From: Quadrisphaera setariae
Lineage (GTDB): Bacteria; Actinomycetota; Actinomycetes; Actinomycetales; Quadrisphaeraceae
DNA: 64,000 nucleotides
Assembly (NCBI RefSeq): GCF_008041935.1
Contig: NZ_VKAC01000014.1
Coordinates: 29,053 to 93,052, forward strand
Reading direction: 5' to 3'
Part shown: positions 57,071-64,000 of the stretch, one piece after another
Numbering within the stretch: the first letter of the stretch is position 1
How the letters are laid out: every line of letters begins with the position of its first letter
Notes under the pieces: generated by a model
What the model was told of the DNA's origin: nothing
What the model saw: only the letters and a program-made list of their open reading frames with translations
Database searches by the model: none
Program-made: the position numbers and the translations under genes

Positions 57071-57666
57071 CGCCGCACCGCCCTCTCGTGCGCAAGGCCG
57101 TCACCGTGGGGCACCACGAGCACCGGGCGGTGCTGGCGGTGGGCCAGGTGGACCGCGACCGAACCGCTGAAGACCTCACCCACCGATCCTCGCCAGCCCC
57201 CCGCACCGGCACCTACCACGATCACTCGCGCGTCGACGCGCTCGGCCGCCGCCGCGAGCTCGCGGACCGGGTCGCCCGTGACGTGCACCGTGGTGACAGG
57301 CACGCCACCGGCGGCCGCTTGGACGAGGTCGTCCAGGTCAGCGCATTCCCGGCTGCCGTCCTCGCCCTCACCCCCGTCCTCACTCCCGTCCTCGCTGGCA
57401 GCGGCATCGCCACCGCTGTCGGGGTCGATGGGAAACCAGTGCTCCTGGCCGTCGGGGCCGCTGCGGCGGTAGTGGGTGGTGTCCACGTGCACCGCGAGCA
57501 GTGAGCCGCCGAGGTCACGGGCCAGGGCTGCAGCTTCGTGCAGCACCCGCGCAAGTTGGCCGGGAAGGACGCCGACGACCACGGTGGGCCGTGAGTCGCG
57601 GTGATCTCGGTGGTCACGGTGGTCGGTCGAGGGCCGGGTCGGTGGTTGGATCGGTGATGAAGACAT
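57067..57666 (-). CDS. Universal stress protein (UspA family)
   Basis: A USP-fold protein of about 199 residues. The N-terminus is a His/Asp/Arg repeat (DHRDHRDHRDS), then VVVGVLPGQLARVLHEAAALA, a long acidic insertion (GSEDGGEGEDGS), and the ATP-binding tail GSVGEVFSGSVAVHLAHRQH followed by PVLVVP. ATG 57666 follows GCAGGAGGACC. It is the first gene after the fluoride riboswitch and overlaps crcB, which ties it to fluoride stress. How USP proteins help is unknown. Confidence 0.9.
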   Translation of the reverse strand: MSSSPIQPPTRPSTDHRDHRDHRDSRPTVVVGVLPGQLARVLHEAAALARDLGGSLLAVHVDTTHYRRSGPDGQEHWFPIDPDSGGDAAASEDGSEDGGEGEDGSRECADLDDLVQAAAGGVPVTTVHVTGDPVRELAAAAERVDARVIVVGAGAGGWRGSVGEVFSGSVAVHLAHRQHRPVLVVPHGDGLAHERAVRR

Positions 57667-57689
57667 GGTCCTCCTGCCCACGTCCAGCG

Positions 57690-57755
57690 GACAGGAACCA
57701 TCAGCCGAGTGGCGGTTCGGGCTGGTGCACAGCCCCGGCGGGATCCATCGCCGCA
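57690..57755 (-). promoter_or_regulatory. Fluoride riboswitch (crcB motif)
   Basis: On the minus strand the leader reads GGCGATGGATCCCGCC, then a GGGGCTG/CAGCCC stem, GAACCGCC, and GGCTGATGGTTCCTGTC. The GGCGATGG start, the AACCGCC pseudoknot partner and the TGATG element are the crcB-motif hallmarks. It is 25 bp upstream of the usp start and heads a usp-crcB-crcB operon, exactly the expected target genes. Confidence 0.88.
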
Positions 57756-57864
57756 AGGAGCGTACTGCCGCCCGGTGCACGCTCGCCCGCGAGACCTGAG
57801 GACCCCCGTCCCGAGCATCCACACGACTCATCGCCATCTCCTGGGTGTTTGCCCACAGCGGTGC

Positions 57865-58917
57865 TCAGCTGCCGAGCAGGCGCACCCCCGTGTAGGCCAC
57901 CCCCGCCACCAGCACCCACGAGCTCAGGCCCAGCACCAGCGCCCGGCCCCCGGTGCGCCGCAGCACCGCCACGTGGATGCCCGTGCCCAGCCCCACCAGC
58001 GCCGCCACCAGCAGCACCTCCTGCACGGTCTTGGCCGCCGACAGCACCCCCGCCGGTACCCACCCGGTGCTGGTCAGCGCGATCGCGGCGAGGAACCCGA
58101 CCACGAACAGCGGCACCAGCGGAGGTCGCCGGCCCGCGACCGCGGTGCCTGAGGCCGCAGCGCGGCGGCTGCGGGCCAGAGCGACCCCGGCCACCAGCGG
58201 CGCCAGCAGCACCACCCGGCTGAGCTTGACCACCACCGCCGCCGTCAGCGCCCCCGGCACCCGGGAGGCGGTGGCCACCGTCTGACCGACGTCATGGACG
58301 CTGGCACCCACCCAGGACCCGAATGCCGCCGGGTCCAGCCCCAGCGGCCCGCGCAGCAGCGGGAGCAACACGATCGCCAGGCTCCCGCAAAGGGTCACCA
58401 GCGCGATCGCGACCGCGGTGTCGTCCTCATCGCCGTCGGCGACGTCCTTCATTGCCGCCACCGCCGAGGCACCGCAGATGGAGAACCCGGTCGCCACCAG
58501 CAGGGCCCGTGCGGGCGGGACCCCCAGCCAGCGGCCGATCAAGCGGGTACCGGTGAAGGTGACCGCCACCGTGATCACCACCACCGCCAGTCCGCTCAGG
58601 CCCAGGGCCGCCAGCTGCGGCAGGGCCAGCTGCAGGCCCAGCAGCACTACCGCGATCCGCAGGAGGCGCCGGGCGGCGAACGCCGTCCCCGGGCGCAGCG
58701 CCGCGCCGTGCAGGCCGGCGTTGGCCAGCATCGCACCCAGCACCACCGCCGCAGTCGAAGCGTTGAGCCCCGGCAGCAGGTGGGCGGCAGCGAAGGAGAG
58801 CGCCGTGGCGCCCGCCACCACGGCGAGCCCGGGCAGCAGGTCGCGCTGCGCCGGCAGCCGGGCCAGCAACCCGGCGCGGGTGCTCGTCGTGCTGCTGCCT
58901 GGTCCTGCGGTCATCAT
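57865..58917 (-). CDS. YeiH-family (UPF0324) putative sulfate/anion exporter
   Basis: A membrane protein of 350 residues with about ten spans. Family features include STAAVVLGAMLANAG near residue 55, GFSICGASAVAAM near 145 and SWVGASVHDVGQTVATA near 205. YeiH-like proteins are linked to sulfur compounds and are controlled by divergent LysR regulators, as here. A short variable cytoplasmic loop (SRRAAASGTAVAGRR) interrupts the spans. ATG 58917 or the next codon is used. Confidence 0.9.
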   Translation of the reverse strand: MMTAGPGSSTTSTRAGLLARLPAQRDLLPGLAVVAGATALSFAAAHLLPGLNASTAAVVLGAMLANAGLHGAALRPGTAFAARRLLRIAVVLLGLQLALPQLAALGLSGLAVVVITVAVTFTGTRLIGRWLGVPPARALLVATGFSICGASAVAAMKDVADGDEDDTAVAIALVTLCGSLAIVLLPLLRGPLGLDPAAFGSWVGASVHDVGQTVATASRVPGALTAAVVVKLSRVVLLAPLVAGVALARSRRAAASGTAVAGRRPPLVPLFVVGFLAAIALTSTGWVPAGVLSAAKTVQEVLLVAALVGLGTGIHVAVLRRTGGRALVLGLSSWVLVAGVAYTGVRLLGS

Positions 58918-59097
58918 GCTGGTGCGGCTCCCGTGTCATCGCTGTCGTCTGCACCACTGCTGTCAGCTCCGCCGCCGTCGCCGCGACCGCGGTTCGCGCC
59001 CGGCTCAGGGCTGGTGGTGACGACGAGCACCGTGGTGCGCCTCCCCCAGCGTGGTCGTGCGCCCGCTGCGCCAGTAGGGGTCTTCTCCTGCTGAGCT

Positions 59098-59114
59098 CAT
59101 CAGCGGCGCTGATG
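59098..59114. promoter_or_regulatory. Palindromic operator before the second lysR
   Basis: CATCAGC-GGC-GCTGATG, perfect. It overlaps an in-frame ATG (59112), which argues for the GTG at 59145 as the true start of the LysR gene. It lies in the divergent yeiH-lysR interval. Confidence 0.65.
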
Positions 59115-59144
59115 GGTGGGGCTCCGGACGGCTACCGTGAGCCG

Positions 59145-60062
59145 GTGGCGCTGGAACGGGTCCCCGACCTGGACTCCCTGCAGCTGCTGCTGAGGGTGGC
59201 AGCCACCGGCAGCCTGGGGCGCGCCGCGGGCGAGCACGGCATCAGCCAGCCCGCGGTCTCAGCGCGCATCCGCACCATGGAGCGGCTCATCGGGGTGCCG
59301 CTAATCGTCCGCGGCCCCCGGGGATCCACCCTCACCCCGGCCGGGGAGCTGGTGGCGGGCTGGGCGCAGCAGGTGCTCGCAGCCGCACAGGCGCTGGACG
59401 CGGGCGCCAGCTCACTGCGCGGGGAAGGCGCCAGCCGGCTGCGGGTGGCCGCCAGCATGACCGTGGCCGAGCACCTGCTGCCCGGGTGGCTGGTGCGCCT
59501 GGCCCAGCAGCGCCCCCAGACGCAGGTGAGCCTGCGGGCGATGAACTCCGTGGAGGTCGCTGCCGCGGTGCTCACCGGGGAGGCTGAGCTGGGGTTCGTC
59601 GAAGGCCCCGACCTCCCCGCGGGACTGAACGCGCGCGTGGTGGCCCGTGACTGGCTGGTCGTCGTCGTCGCCCCTGCACACGCATGGGCGCGGCGCCGCT
59701 CACCGGTGAGCGCAGCCGAGCTGGCTACGACGCGGCTGGTGCAGCGCGAGCCCACCTCCGGCACCCGCGCCGCCCTCGAGACCGCGCTGCACGCAGCCCT
59801 GGGTGAGCCGGTCAGTGCGGTGCCGCTGCTGGAGCTGTCGACCGCCAGCGCGATCCGCGCGGCCGTGGCCAGCGGCGCCGGTCCGGCGGTGCTAAGCGAG
59901 CAAGCCGTGCGCGACGACGTGGTTGCTGGTCGTCTCGTCGAGGTCGAGGTCGGTGGTGTGGACCTGACCCGGGTGCTGAGGGCGGTGTGGCCGCACGGGC
60001 AGCGCCTGAGCGGTCCCGCTCAAGAGCTGCTGGCCCTTGCTGGTGGAGCACCACGGACGTGA
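59145..60062 (+). CDS. LysR-family regulator, paired with YeiH transporter
   Basis: A protein of about 305 residues. HTH: LQLLLRVAATGSLGRAAGEHG, then ISQPAVSARIRTMERLIG. Effector domain begins RVAASMTVAEHLLPGWLV. Divergent from the yeiH gene, hence its probable activator, likely sensing a sulfur or small anionic metabolite. Paralogue of the LysR at 52655-53617: the same domain and the same divergent-transporter layout occur twice within 7 kb. GTG 59145 is preferred; ATG 59112 is the alternative. Confidence 0.9.
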   Translation: MALERVPDLDSLQLLLRVAATGSLGRAAGEHGISQPAVSARIRTMERLIGVPLIVRGPRGSTLTPAGELVAGWAQQVLAAAQALDAGASSLRGEGASRLRVAASMTVAEHLLPGWLVRLAQQRPQTQVSLRAMNSVEVAAAVLTGEAELGFVEGPDLPAGLNARVVARDWLVVVVAPAHAWARRRSPVSAAELATTRLVQREPTSGTRAALETALHAALGEPVSAVPLLELSTASAIRAAVASGAGPAVLSEQAVRDDVVAGRLVEVEVGGVDLTRVLRAVWPHGQRLSGPAQELLALAGGAPRT

Positions 60063-60224
60063 GCGACCGCGACATCGCCGAGAAGGCGTCGGCCCAATCC
60101 GGTGAGCCATCCCACCTGCGACGGCTGGCGGCGTCGGCCGGTGAAGCGGCCCGAGGGCCTCACGTCGTCCGGTGACCGGTCGTCAGCGAGACGACGGACC
60201 GATTCCTGCCCCCCTCACAGCCGC

Positions 60225-60596
60225 TCACGCCTCAAGCCGCTCAGCTGCGCCCACCCACTGGATGAGGCGTCGCTCGGCGCCCAGGCCGTCAGCCCAGCCG
60301 ACGTCAAGGACTTCTCCACGACCGGTGGGGTCCCACAGGTCGTCCCAAAAGACGATCTCCGCCAAGACGGGTGGCGGAGGGGTCGGCGCGAAGAGGCTGA
60401 CGTGCAGTTGCAGGTTGTAGCGCCTGCCGAGGATGGGACCGCCGTCGAACTCGCGATACAGCACCACCACGTCCCGCTCACCGAAGGCACCGCACGCCAC
60501 GAGTTCGGGTGCGCTGGGGTCACGGCTGCCCTCCTCTTCAGCGATCTGACGGAGTGCGAGCAGGAACTCCTGACGGTAGCCGTGACCTTCCCTCAC
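60225..60596 (-). CDS. Conserved-looking hypothetical protein
   Basis: A soluble protein of 123 residues starting at GTG 60596. It reads as a globular alpha/beta protein (YRQEFLLALRQIAEEEGSRD, DVVVLYREFDGGPILGRR, EIVFWDDLWDP) with no repeats or spans. No family is recognised. It stands alone between LysR and the acetyltransferase, on the minus strand; the ribosome site is weak, so moderate confidence only. Confidence 0.55.
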   Translation of the reverse strand: MREGHGYRQEFLLALRQIAEEEGSRDPSAPELVACGAFGERDVVVLYREFDGGPILGRRYNLQLHVSLFAPTPPPPVLAEIVFWDDLWDPTGRGEVLDVGWADGLGAERRLIQWVGAAERLEA

Positions 60597-60666
60597 GCCA
60601 CTGAGTGTGGATCACCACTCATCAGACGTGCAGGCGTTCGGAGAGCGGTCCCTGGGTGCAACAGGC

Positions 60667-61197
60667 TTAGAGCGAGGCGCTACGGCGCTCGAGCAGCACC
60701 ACGTCTCGCCACTGCCCCACCATCGGGCCGTGGCTCATCCGCCCGAGCCGCTGGCGCACCCCAACGGTGCGGAAGCCGGCGGCGGCGTGCAGCGCCAAGC
60801 TGGCGGTGTTCTCCGGGAAGACGCCCGACTGGATCGTCCAGACGCCGGCGGCCTCGGTGGAGGCGACCAGCGCGTCCAGCAGCAGCCGGCCCACTCCGCG
60901 GCACTGCGCGTCTGGGGCGACGTAGACGGAGTGCTCCACCACCCCGGCGTAGACGCAGCGGTCCGAGACCGCCACGACGGCTGCCCATCCCAGCACTCGC
61001 CCTGCGGCGTCGACGGCGACGAGGCGGTGCTCGGGCGCCTTGGCGGCGTCGAGGTCCTCCCACCTCGGCGGGGACGCCTCGAAGGTGGCATGGCCGGTGG
61101 CGATGCCGGAGGCGTAGATCTCGTGGACAGCCGACCAGTCCTGCGCGGTCATCGGCCGGACGGCCACATCACTGCCACCGACGTCGGTGCCGCCCAT
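60667..61197 (-). CDS. arsN1: GNAT acetyltransferase, ArsN1/phosphinothricin-acetyltransferase-like
   Basis: A protein of 176 residues with the GNAT core: YASGIATGHATFEASPPRWED at the substrate side, VEHSVYVAPDAQCRGVGRLLLDAL (acetyl-CoA motif Q-x2-G-x-G), FPENTASLALHAAAGFRTVGV and the late GQWRDVVLLERR. This arrangement is that of PAT/Bar-type enzymes, and in ars loci such proteins are ArsN1, which N-acetylates arsinothricin, an organoarsenic antibiotic. It is adjacent to arsR and an arsM/acr3/arsC operon, supporting that role. It starts at ATG 61197. Confidence 0.82.
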   Translation of the reverse strand: MGGTDVGGSDVAVRPMTAQDWSAVHEIYASGIATGHATFEASPPRWEDLDAAKAPEHRLVAVDAAGRVLGWAAVVAVSDRCVYAGVVEHSVYVAPDAQCRGVGRLLLDALVASTEAAGVWTIQSGVFPENTASLALHAAAGFRTVGVRQRLGRMSHGPMVGQWRDVVLLERRSASL

Positions 61198-61243
61198 CGC
61201 CAGGTTCCCCTTCCGCCGCGTTCGCCCCGGTCCCTCGGGCTGA

Positions 61244-61621
61244 TCAGCAGGTGGTCAGGACCCCGGCCAGGGAGTCAAGGGCGCCGGGGACCAAGGCGTA
61301 GTAGGCCCACACACCCCGCTTGTCCCGGGTCAGCAGCCCCGCCTCCACCAGCACCTTCAGGTGGTGGCTGACGGTGGGCTGGGTCAGGCCGAGCGGCTCG
61401 GTCAGGTCACACACGCAGGCCTCGCCGCCCTCGTGGGCAGCGACCAGGCTGAGCAGTCGCAGCCGCGCGGGGTCGGCCAGGGCCTTGAGTGTGCGGGCCA
61501 GGACGACGGCGTCCTCGGCCCCGAGGGGCTCGCGCGCCAGCGGAGCACAGCAGGCAACGCCTGCTGTCGCGCCCTCGCTCGACGAGCGCGCGGACGGGGC
61601 GATCTGCACAGCGGTGGCCAT
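61244..61621 (-). CDS. arsR: ArsR-family arsenite-responsive repressor
   Basis: A protein of 125 residues. The wHTH is EPLGLTQPTVSHHLKVLVEAGLL. Metal Cys: an N-terminal ACCAPL pair and CVCDL at the recognition-helix side, the arrangement of actinobacterial ArsR such as the Corynebacterium type (two N-terminal Cys plus one in the wHTH region). It should repress both the divergent arsM-acr3-arsC operon and, by read-through, the acetyltransferase gene downstream on its own strand, until As(III) binds. Confidence 0.93.
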   Translation of the reverse strand: MATAVQIAPSARSSSEGATAGVACCAPLAREPLGAEDAVVLARTLKALADPARLRLLSLVAAHEGGEACVCDLTEPLGLTQPTVSHHLKVLVEAGLLTRDKRGVWAYYALVPGALDSLAGVLTTC

Positions 61622-61689
61622 CGCTGGAGTCTGTCACCAGACATTCACTTCTGTCGATATTGACGATCGTCCATGTCCGTGGCAGGGTC

Positions 61690-61711
61690 GGCATCGATGA
61701 TCGTCGATGCC
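61690..61711. promoter_or_regulatory. ArsR operator palindrome in the arsR-arsM interval
   Basis: Perfect inverted repeat GGCATCGA-N6-TCGATGCC, with a further related TCGATATTGACGATCG stretch just to its left (about 61653-61668). It lies between the divergent starts and fits ArsR binding to both promoters. Confidence 0.75.
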
Positions 61712-61743
61712 ACCTTTGCGGGGGCCTGCCCAGGAGGACGGAC

Positions 61744-62532
61744 ATGACCACCACGACGCACCACAGCGACGACGCCGACCTGCGCGAGCAGGTCCGCGCC
61801 CGCTACGCCGACGCCGCCCGCGCCGCCTCGGAGCCCAACGGGGCCAGCTGCTGCGCTCCGAGTCCCGCTGCCGCCATTGAGGTCGATGACCGCTTCGGCG
61901 CAGCCCTCTACGACTCCGCCTCCACCACCGACCTGCCCGCAGCGGCGGTGCTGGCCTCCCTGGGCTGCGGCAACCCCACCGCGGTCGCCGACCTGCACCC
62001 CGGCGAGCGCGTGCTGGACTTGGGCTCCGGCGGCGGCATCGACGTCCTGCTCTCCGCGCGGCGCGTCGGGCCCACCGGCTTCGCCTACGGCGTGGACATG
62101 ACAGGCGAGATGCTCGACCTGGCCCGCACCAATGCCACCGCCGCTGGCGTCAGCAACGTCGAGTTCCGCGAGGGCACCATCGAGGCGCTGCCCTTCGATG
62201 ACGCCAGCATCGACGTCGTCATCTCCAACTGCGTGGTCAACCTGTCCACCGACAAGCCCGCCGTCCTCGCCGAGACCTACCGCGTGCTCGCCCCCGGCGG
62301 ACGGGTCGGGATCTCCGACGTCGTGGCCGAGGACGATGTCACCCCCGACCAGCGTGCCGAGCGCGGCTCCTACGTCGGCTGCATCGCTGGAGCCCTGTCC
62401 CGCGGTGAGTACCTCGAGGGACTGGCAGCGGCCGGGTTCACCGACGCCAGCGTGGACTTCACCCACGAGGTCGCCCCCGGCCTGCACGGCGCGATCGTCA
62501 AGGCCACCAAGCCCACCGCCCAGACCAGCTGA
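61744..62532 (+). CDS. arsM: Arsenite S-adenosylmethionine methyltransferase ArsM
   Basis: A protein of 262 residues. SAM motif I is [16 protein letters not shown], near residue 95. Conserved arsenic-binding Cys occur as the SCCAP pair (about 39-40), Cys in SNCVVNLS near 163 and YVGCIAG near 213, matching the ArsM As(III) site. It methylates As(III) to mono- and dimethyl species. ATG 61744 is preceded by CAGGAGGA. First gene of a plus-strand operon under ArsR. Confidence 0.95.
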   Translation: MTTTTHHSDDADLREQVRARYADAARAASEPNGASCCAPSPAAAIEVDDRFGAALYDSASTTDLPAAAVLASLGCGNPTAVADLHPGERVLDLGSGGGIDVLLSARRVGPTGFAYGVDMTGEMLDLARTNATAAGVSNVEFREGTIEALPFDDASIDVVISNCVVNLSTDKPAVLAETYRVLAPGGRVGISDVVAEDDVTPDQRAERGSYVGCIAGALSRGEYLEGLAAAGFTDASVDFTHEVAPGLHGAIVKATKPTAQTS

Positions 62533-62566
62533 CCCCTCAGCCAACGAAGTACGAGGACCCCACCCG

Positions 62567-63715
62567 ATGAGCGATGTTGTCTCCGAGCGTCCCGCCGCTG
62601 GGCCCCAGGCCCCGGTGCTCGCTCGCCTGTCCACCCTGGACCGCTTCCTGCCGGTCTGGATCATCGCCGCGATGGTCCTCGGTCTGGCCCTTGGCCGGCT
62701 GGTCCCCGGTTTGGACGACGCCTTGTCCGCCGTCGAGGTCGGCTCGGTCAGCCTGCCGATCGCCCTCGGCCTGCTGATCATGATGTACCCCGTGCTGGCG
62801 AAGGTCCGCTACACCCAGCTCGGCAGGGTCACCGGCGACCGCAAGCTCCTCATCGCCTCCCTGGTCCTCAACTGGGTCCTCGGCCCGGCGCTGATGTTCG
62901 CCCTGGCCTGGCTGCTCCTGCCCGACCAGCCCGAGTTCCGCACCGGCCTGGTCATCGTCGGCCTGGCCCGCTGCATCGCCATGGTCCTCATCTGGAACGA
63001 CCTGGCCTGCGGCGACCGGGAGGCCGCCGCGGTACTGGTGGCCATCAACTCCGTCTTCCAGATCCTCGCCTTCGCCGCCCTGGGCTGGTTCTACCTGCAG
63101 GTGCTGCCCGCCTGGCTCGGTCTGCCCACCACGAGTGCGGACTTCTCCGTGGTCGCCATCGTCGTGAGCGTGCTGGTCTTCCTCGGCATCCCGCTCGTCG
63201 CCGGCTTCCTGACCCGCACCCTGGGCGAACGCGCCAAGGGACGGGACTGGTGCGAGCAGCGCTTCCTGCCCAAGCTCGGCCCCTGGGCCCTCTACGGGCT
63301 GCTCTTCACGATCGTGCTGCTCTTCGCCCTGCAGGGAGATGCGATCACCTCCGCCCCCGGTGACGTGGCGCGGATCGCGCTGCCGCTGCTGGCCTACTTC
63401 GTCCTCATGTTCGGCGGCAGCTTCCTCCTCGGCCGCCTCATCGGGCTGGACTACGCCCGCACCACCACGCTGTCCTTCACCGCCGCGGGCAACAACTTCG
63501 AACTCGCCATCGCCGTGGCCATCGGCACCTTCGGGGTCACCTCCGGCCAGGCCCTGGCCGGCGTCGTCGGCCCCCTCATCGAGGTCCCGGTGCTGGTCGC
63601 GCTGGTCTACGTCGCCCTGTGGGCCGGGCGCCGCTTCTTCCCCGACGACCCCACCGTCCCTGCCCCTCGCATCGCTGCCTCGACTGCCTCGACGACTTCT
63701 GGGAGCACCCGATGA
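62567..63715 (+). CDS. acr3: ACR3-type arsenite efflux transporter
   Basis: A membrane protein of 382 residues with ten spans. The key ACR3 Cys motif is ARCIAMVLIWNDLACGD near residue 145, and the later AAGNNFELAIAVAIG helix is the second signature. It exports As(III) (and in some members Sb(III)). It begins at ATG 62567, 34 bp after arsM, and overlaps arsC by 4 bp. The less similar BASS-type transporter at 27874-28929 is a separate gene. Confidence 0.95.
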   Translation: MSDVVSERPAAGPQAPVLARLSTLDRFLPVWIIAAMVLGLALGRLVPGLDDALSAVEVGSVSLPIALGLLIMMYPVLAKVRYTQLGRVTGDRKLLIASLVLNWVLGPALMFALAWLLLPDQPEFRTGLVIVGLARCIAMVLIWNDLACGDREAAAVLVAINSVFQILAFAALGWFYLQVLPAWLGLPTTSADFSVVAIVVSVLVFLGIPLVAGFLTRTLGERAKGRDWCEQRFLPKLGPWALYGLLFTIVLLFALQGDAITSAPGDVARIALPLLAYFVLMFGGSFLLGRLIGLDYARTTTLSFTAAGNNFELAIAVAIGTFGVTSGQALAGVVGPLIEVPVLVALVYVALWAGRRFFPDDPTVPAPRIAASTASTTSGSTR

Positions 63716-64000
63716 GCACCGACCAGGCCACCGTTCCCGTCTCGACCGCGACGGGGCTGATCGACCCCCGCGCGGTGCTGGACCGCCACGTCGATGACCT
63801 CACCACCCGCTTCGCCGGCGTGGTCAGCCGCGAGACCATCGAGCGCATCGTCTTCGAGTCCTACACCGCCCTCGGGCGCACCGCGAAGGTCAAGACTCAC
63901 GTGCCGGTGCTGGCCTGCCGCTTCGCCACCGAGCGCCTGACCGCCCTTGCCCAGGCCAAGGGCACCTGGGCCAAGGACGTACCCGAGGTCCTGTTCGTCT
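63712..64000 (+). CDS. arsC: Arsenate reductase ArsC with N-terminal helical domain (3' truncated by window)
   Basis: Only 96 residues are visible. After ATG 63712, which overlaps the acr3 stop, the N-terminal region (LIDPRAVLDRHVDDLTTRFA, TIERIVFESYTALGRTAKV) is the three-helix dimerisation domain found in front of mycothiol-linked ArsC proteins of actinobacteria; the sequence then reaches VPEVLFV, where the catalytic VCVHNAGRS-type P-loop should follow outside the window. It would reduce As(V) to As(III) for ArsM and ACR3. Partial. Confidence 0.85.
   Translation, partial: MSTDQATVPVSTATGLIDPRAVLDRHVDDLTTRFAGVVSRETIERIVFESYTALGRTAKVKTHVPVLACRFATERLTALAQAKGTWAKDVPEVLFV

Noticed and set aside
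1-64000. tRNA, rRNA or CRISPR loci and insertion sequences with transposases
   Set aside because: Reading both strands I found no tRNA-like T-loop context, no rRNA segments, no spaced repeats and no DDE transposase motifs; a covariance-model or profile scan would settle this.

Overview
The window is about 70% G+C. It has strong GC-rich codon bias, many GTG starts, 4-bp stop/start overlaps and actinobacterial gene types: CmtR-type ArsR regulators, actinobacterial c-di-AMP riboswitches on cell-wall hydrolase genes, System II cytochrome c maturation, and a PcfB/VirD4-type mobilization module. It comes from a high-GC actinobacterium. I cannot fix the genus from sequence alone, and I see no rRNA, tRNA or CRISPR array.

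1-29 kb is a metal, envelope and redox block. A minus-strand run (10.8 to 0.8 kb) holds a CmtR-like repressor with a P1B-type ATPase. It continues with a small membrane protein, a DsbA-like oxidoreductase, CopC, a TlpA-like lipoprotein, a CcdA-like protein and a CtaG-like protein. It ends with a second CmtR-like repressor and a CDF efflux pump. Next come an NlpC/P60 hydrolase under a c-di-AMP riboswitch (a near-identical riboswitch copy lies at the left window edge), a System II cytochrome c operon (tlpA-ccdA-resB-ccsB) bracketed by two lspA genes, an ArsR/CadD pair, uppP, an Lnt-like N-acyltransferase, an acyltransferase-3 protein, a Tat-exported amidase with CWB2 repeats, and a MerR/BASS-type transporter pair.

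29-44.5 kb is an accessory region. It starts with an unusual trio: a ComEC-like MBL-fold hydrolase, a multi-TM protein and a protein with a HEPN-type RNxxxH motif. An integrative mobilizable element follows: tyrosine recombinase, RHH-YfbU protein coupled to a DUF3800-like protein, HTH antitoxin plus zeta toxin, a candidate oriT, MobC, MOBP relaxase, a PcfB-like protein and a VirD4-type coupling protein. No T4SS channel genes are present.

44.5-52.6 kb carries a compact biosynthetic-looking cluster: CDP-alcohol phosphatidyltransferase, MDR dehydrogenase, a divergent PTPS/QueD-fold protein, glycosyltransferase, methyltransferase and a flippase-like membrane protein, convergent with a RibA-RibD_C fusion and a TDT/SLAC1 transporter. 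LysR regulators pair with the TDT transporter and, at 58-60 kb, with a YeiH transporter. Between them are a UDG-like protein, a copper-type operon (DUF6153-like and DUF305) behind a CsoR/RicR-like box, and a fluoride-riboswitch operon (usp-crcB-crcB).

60-64 kb is an arsenic locus: an ArsN1-like acetyltransferase and ArsR, divergent from arsM, acr3 and a 3'-truncated arsC that runs off the right end.
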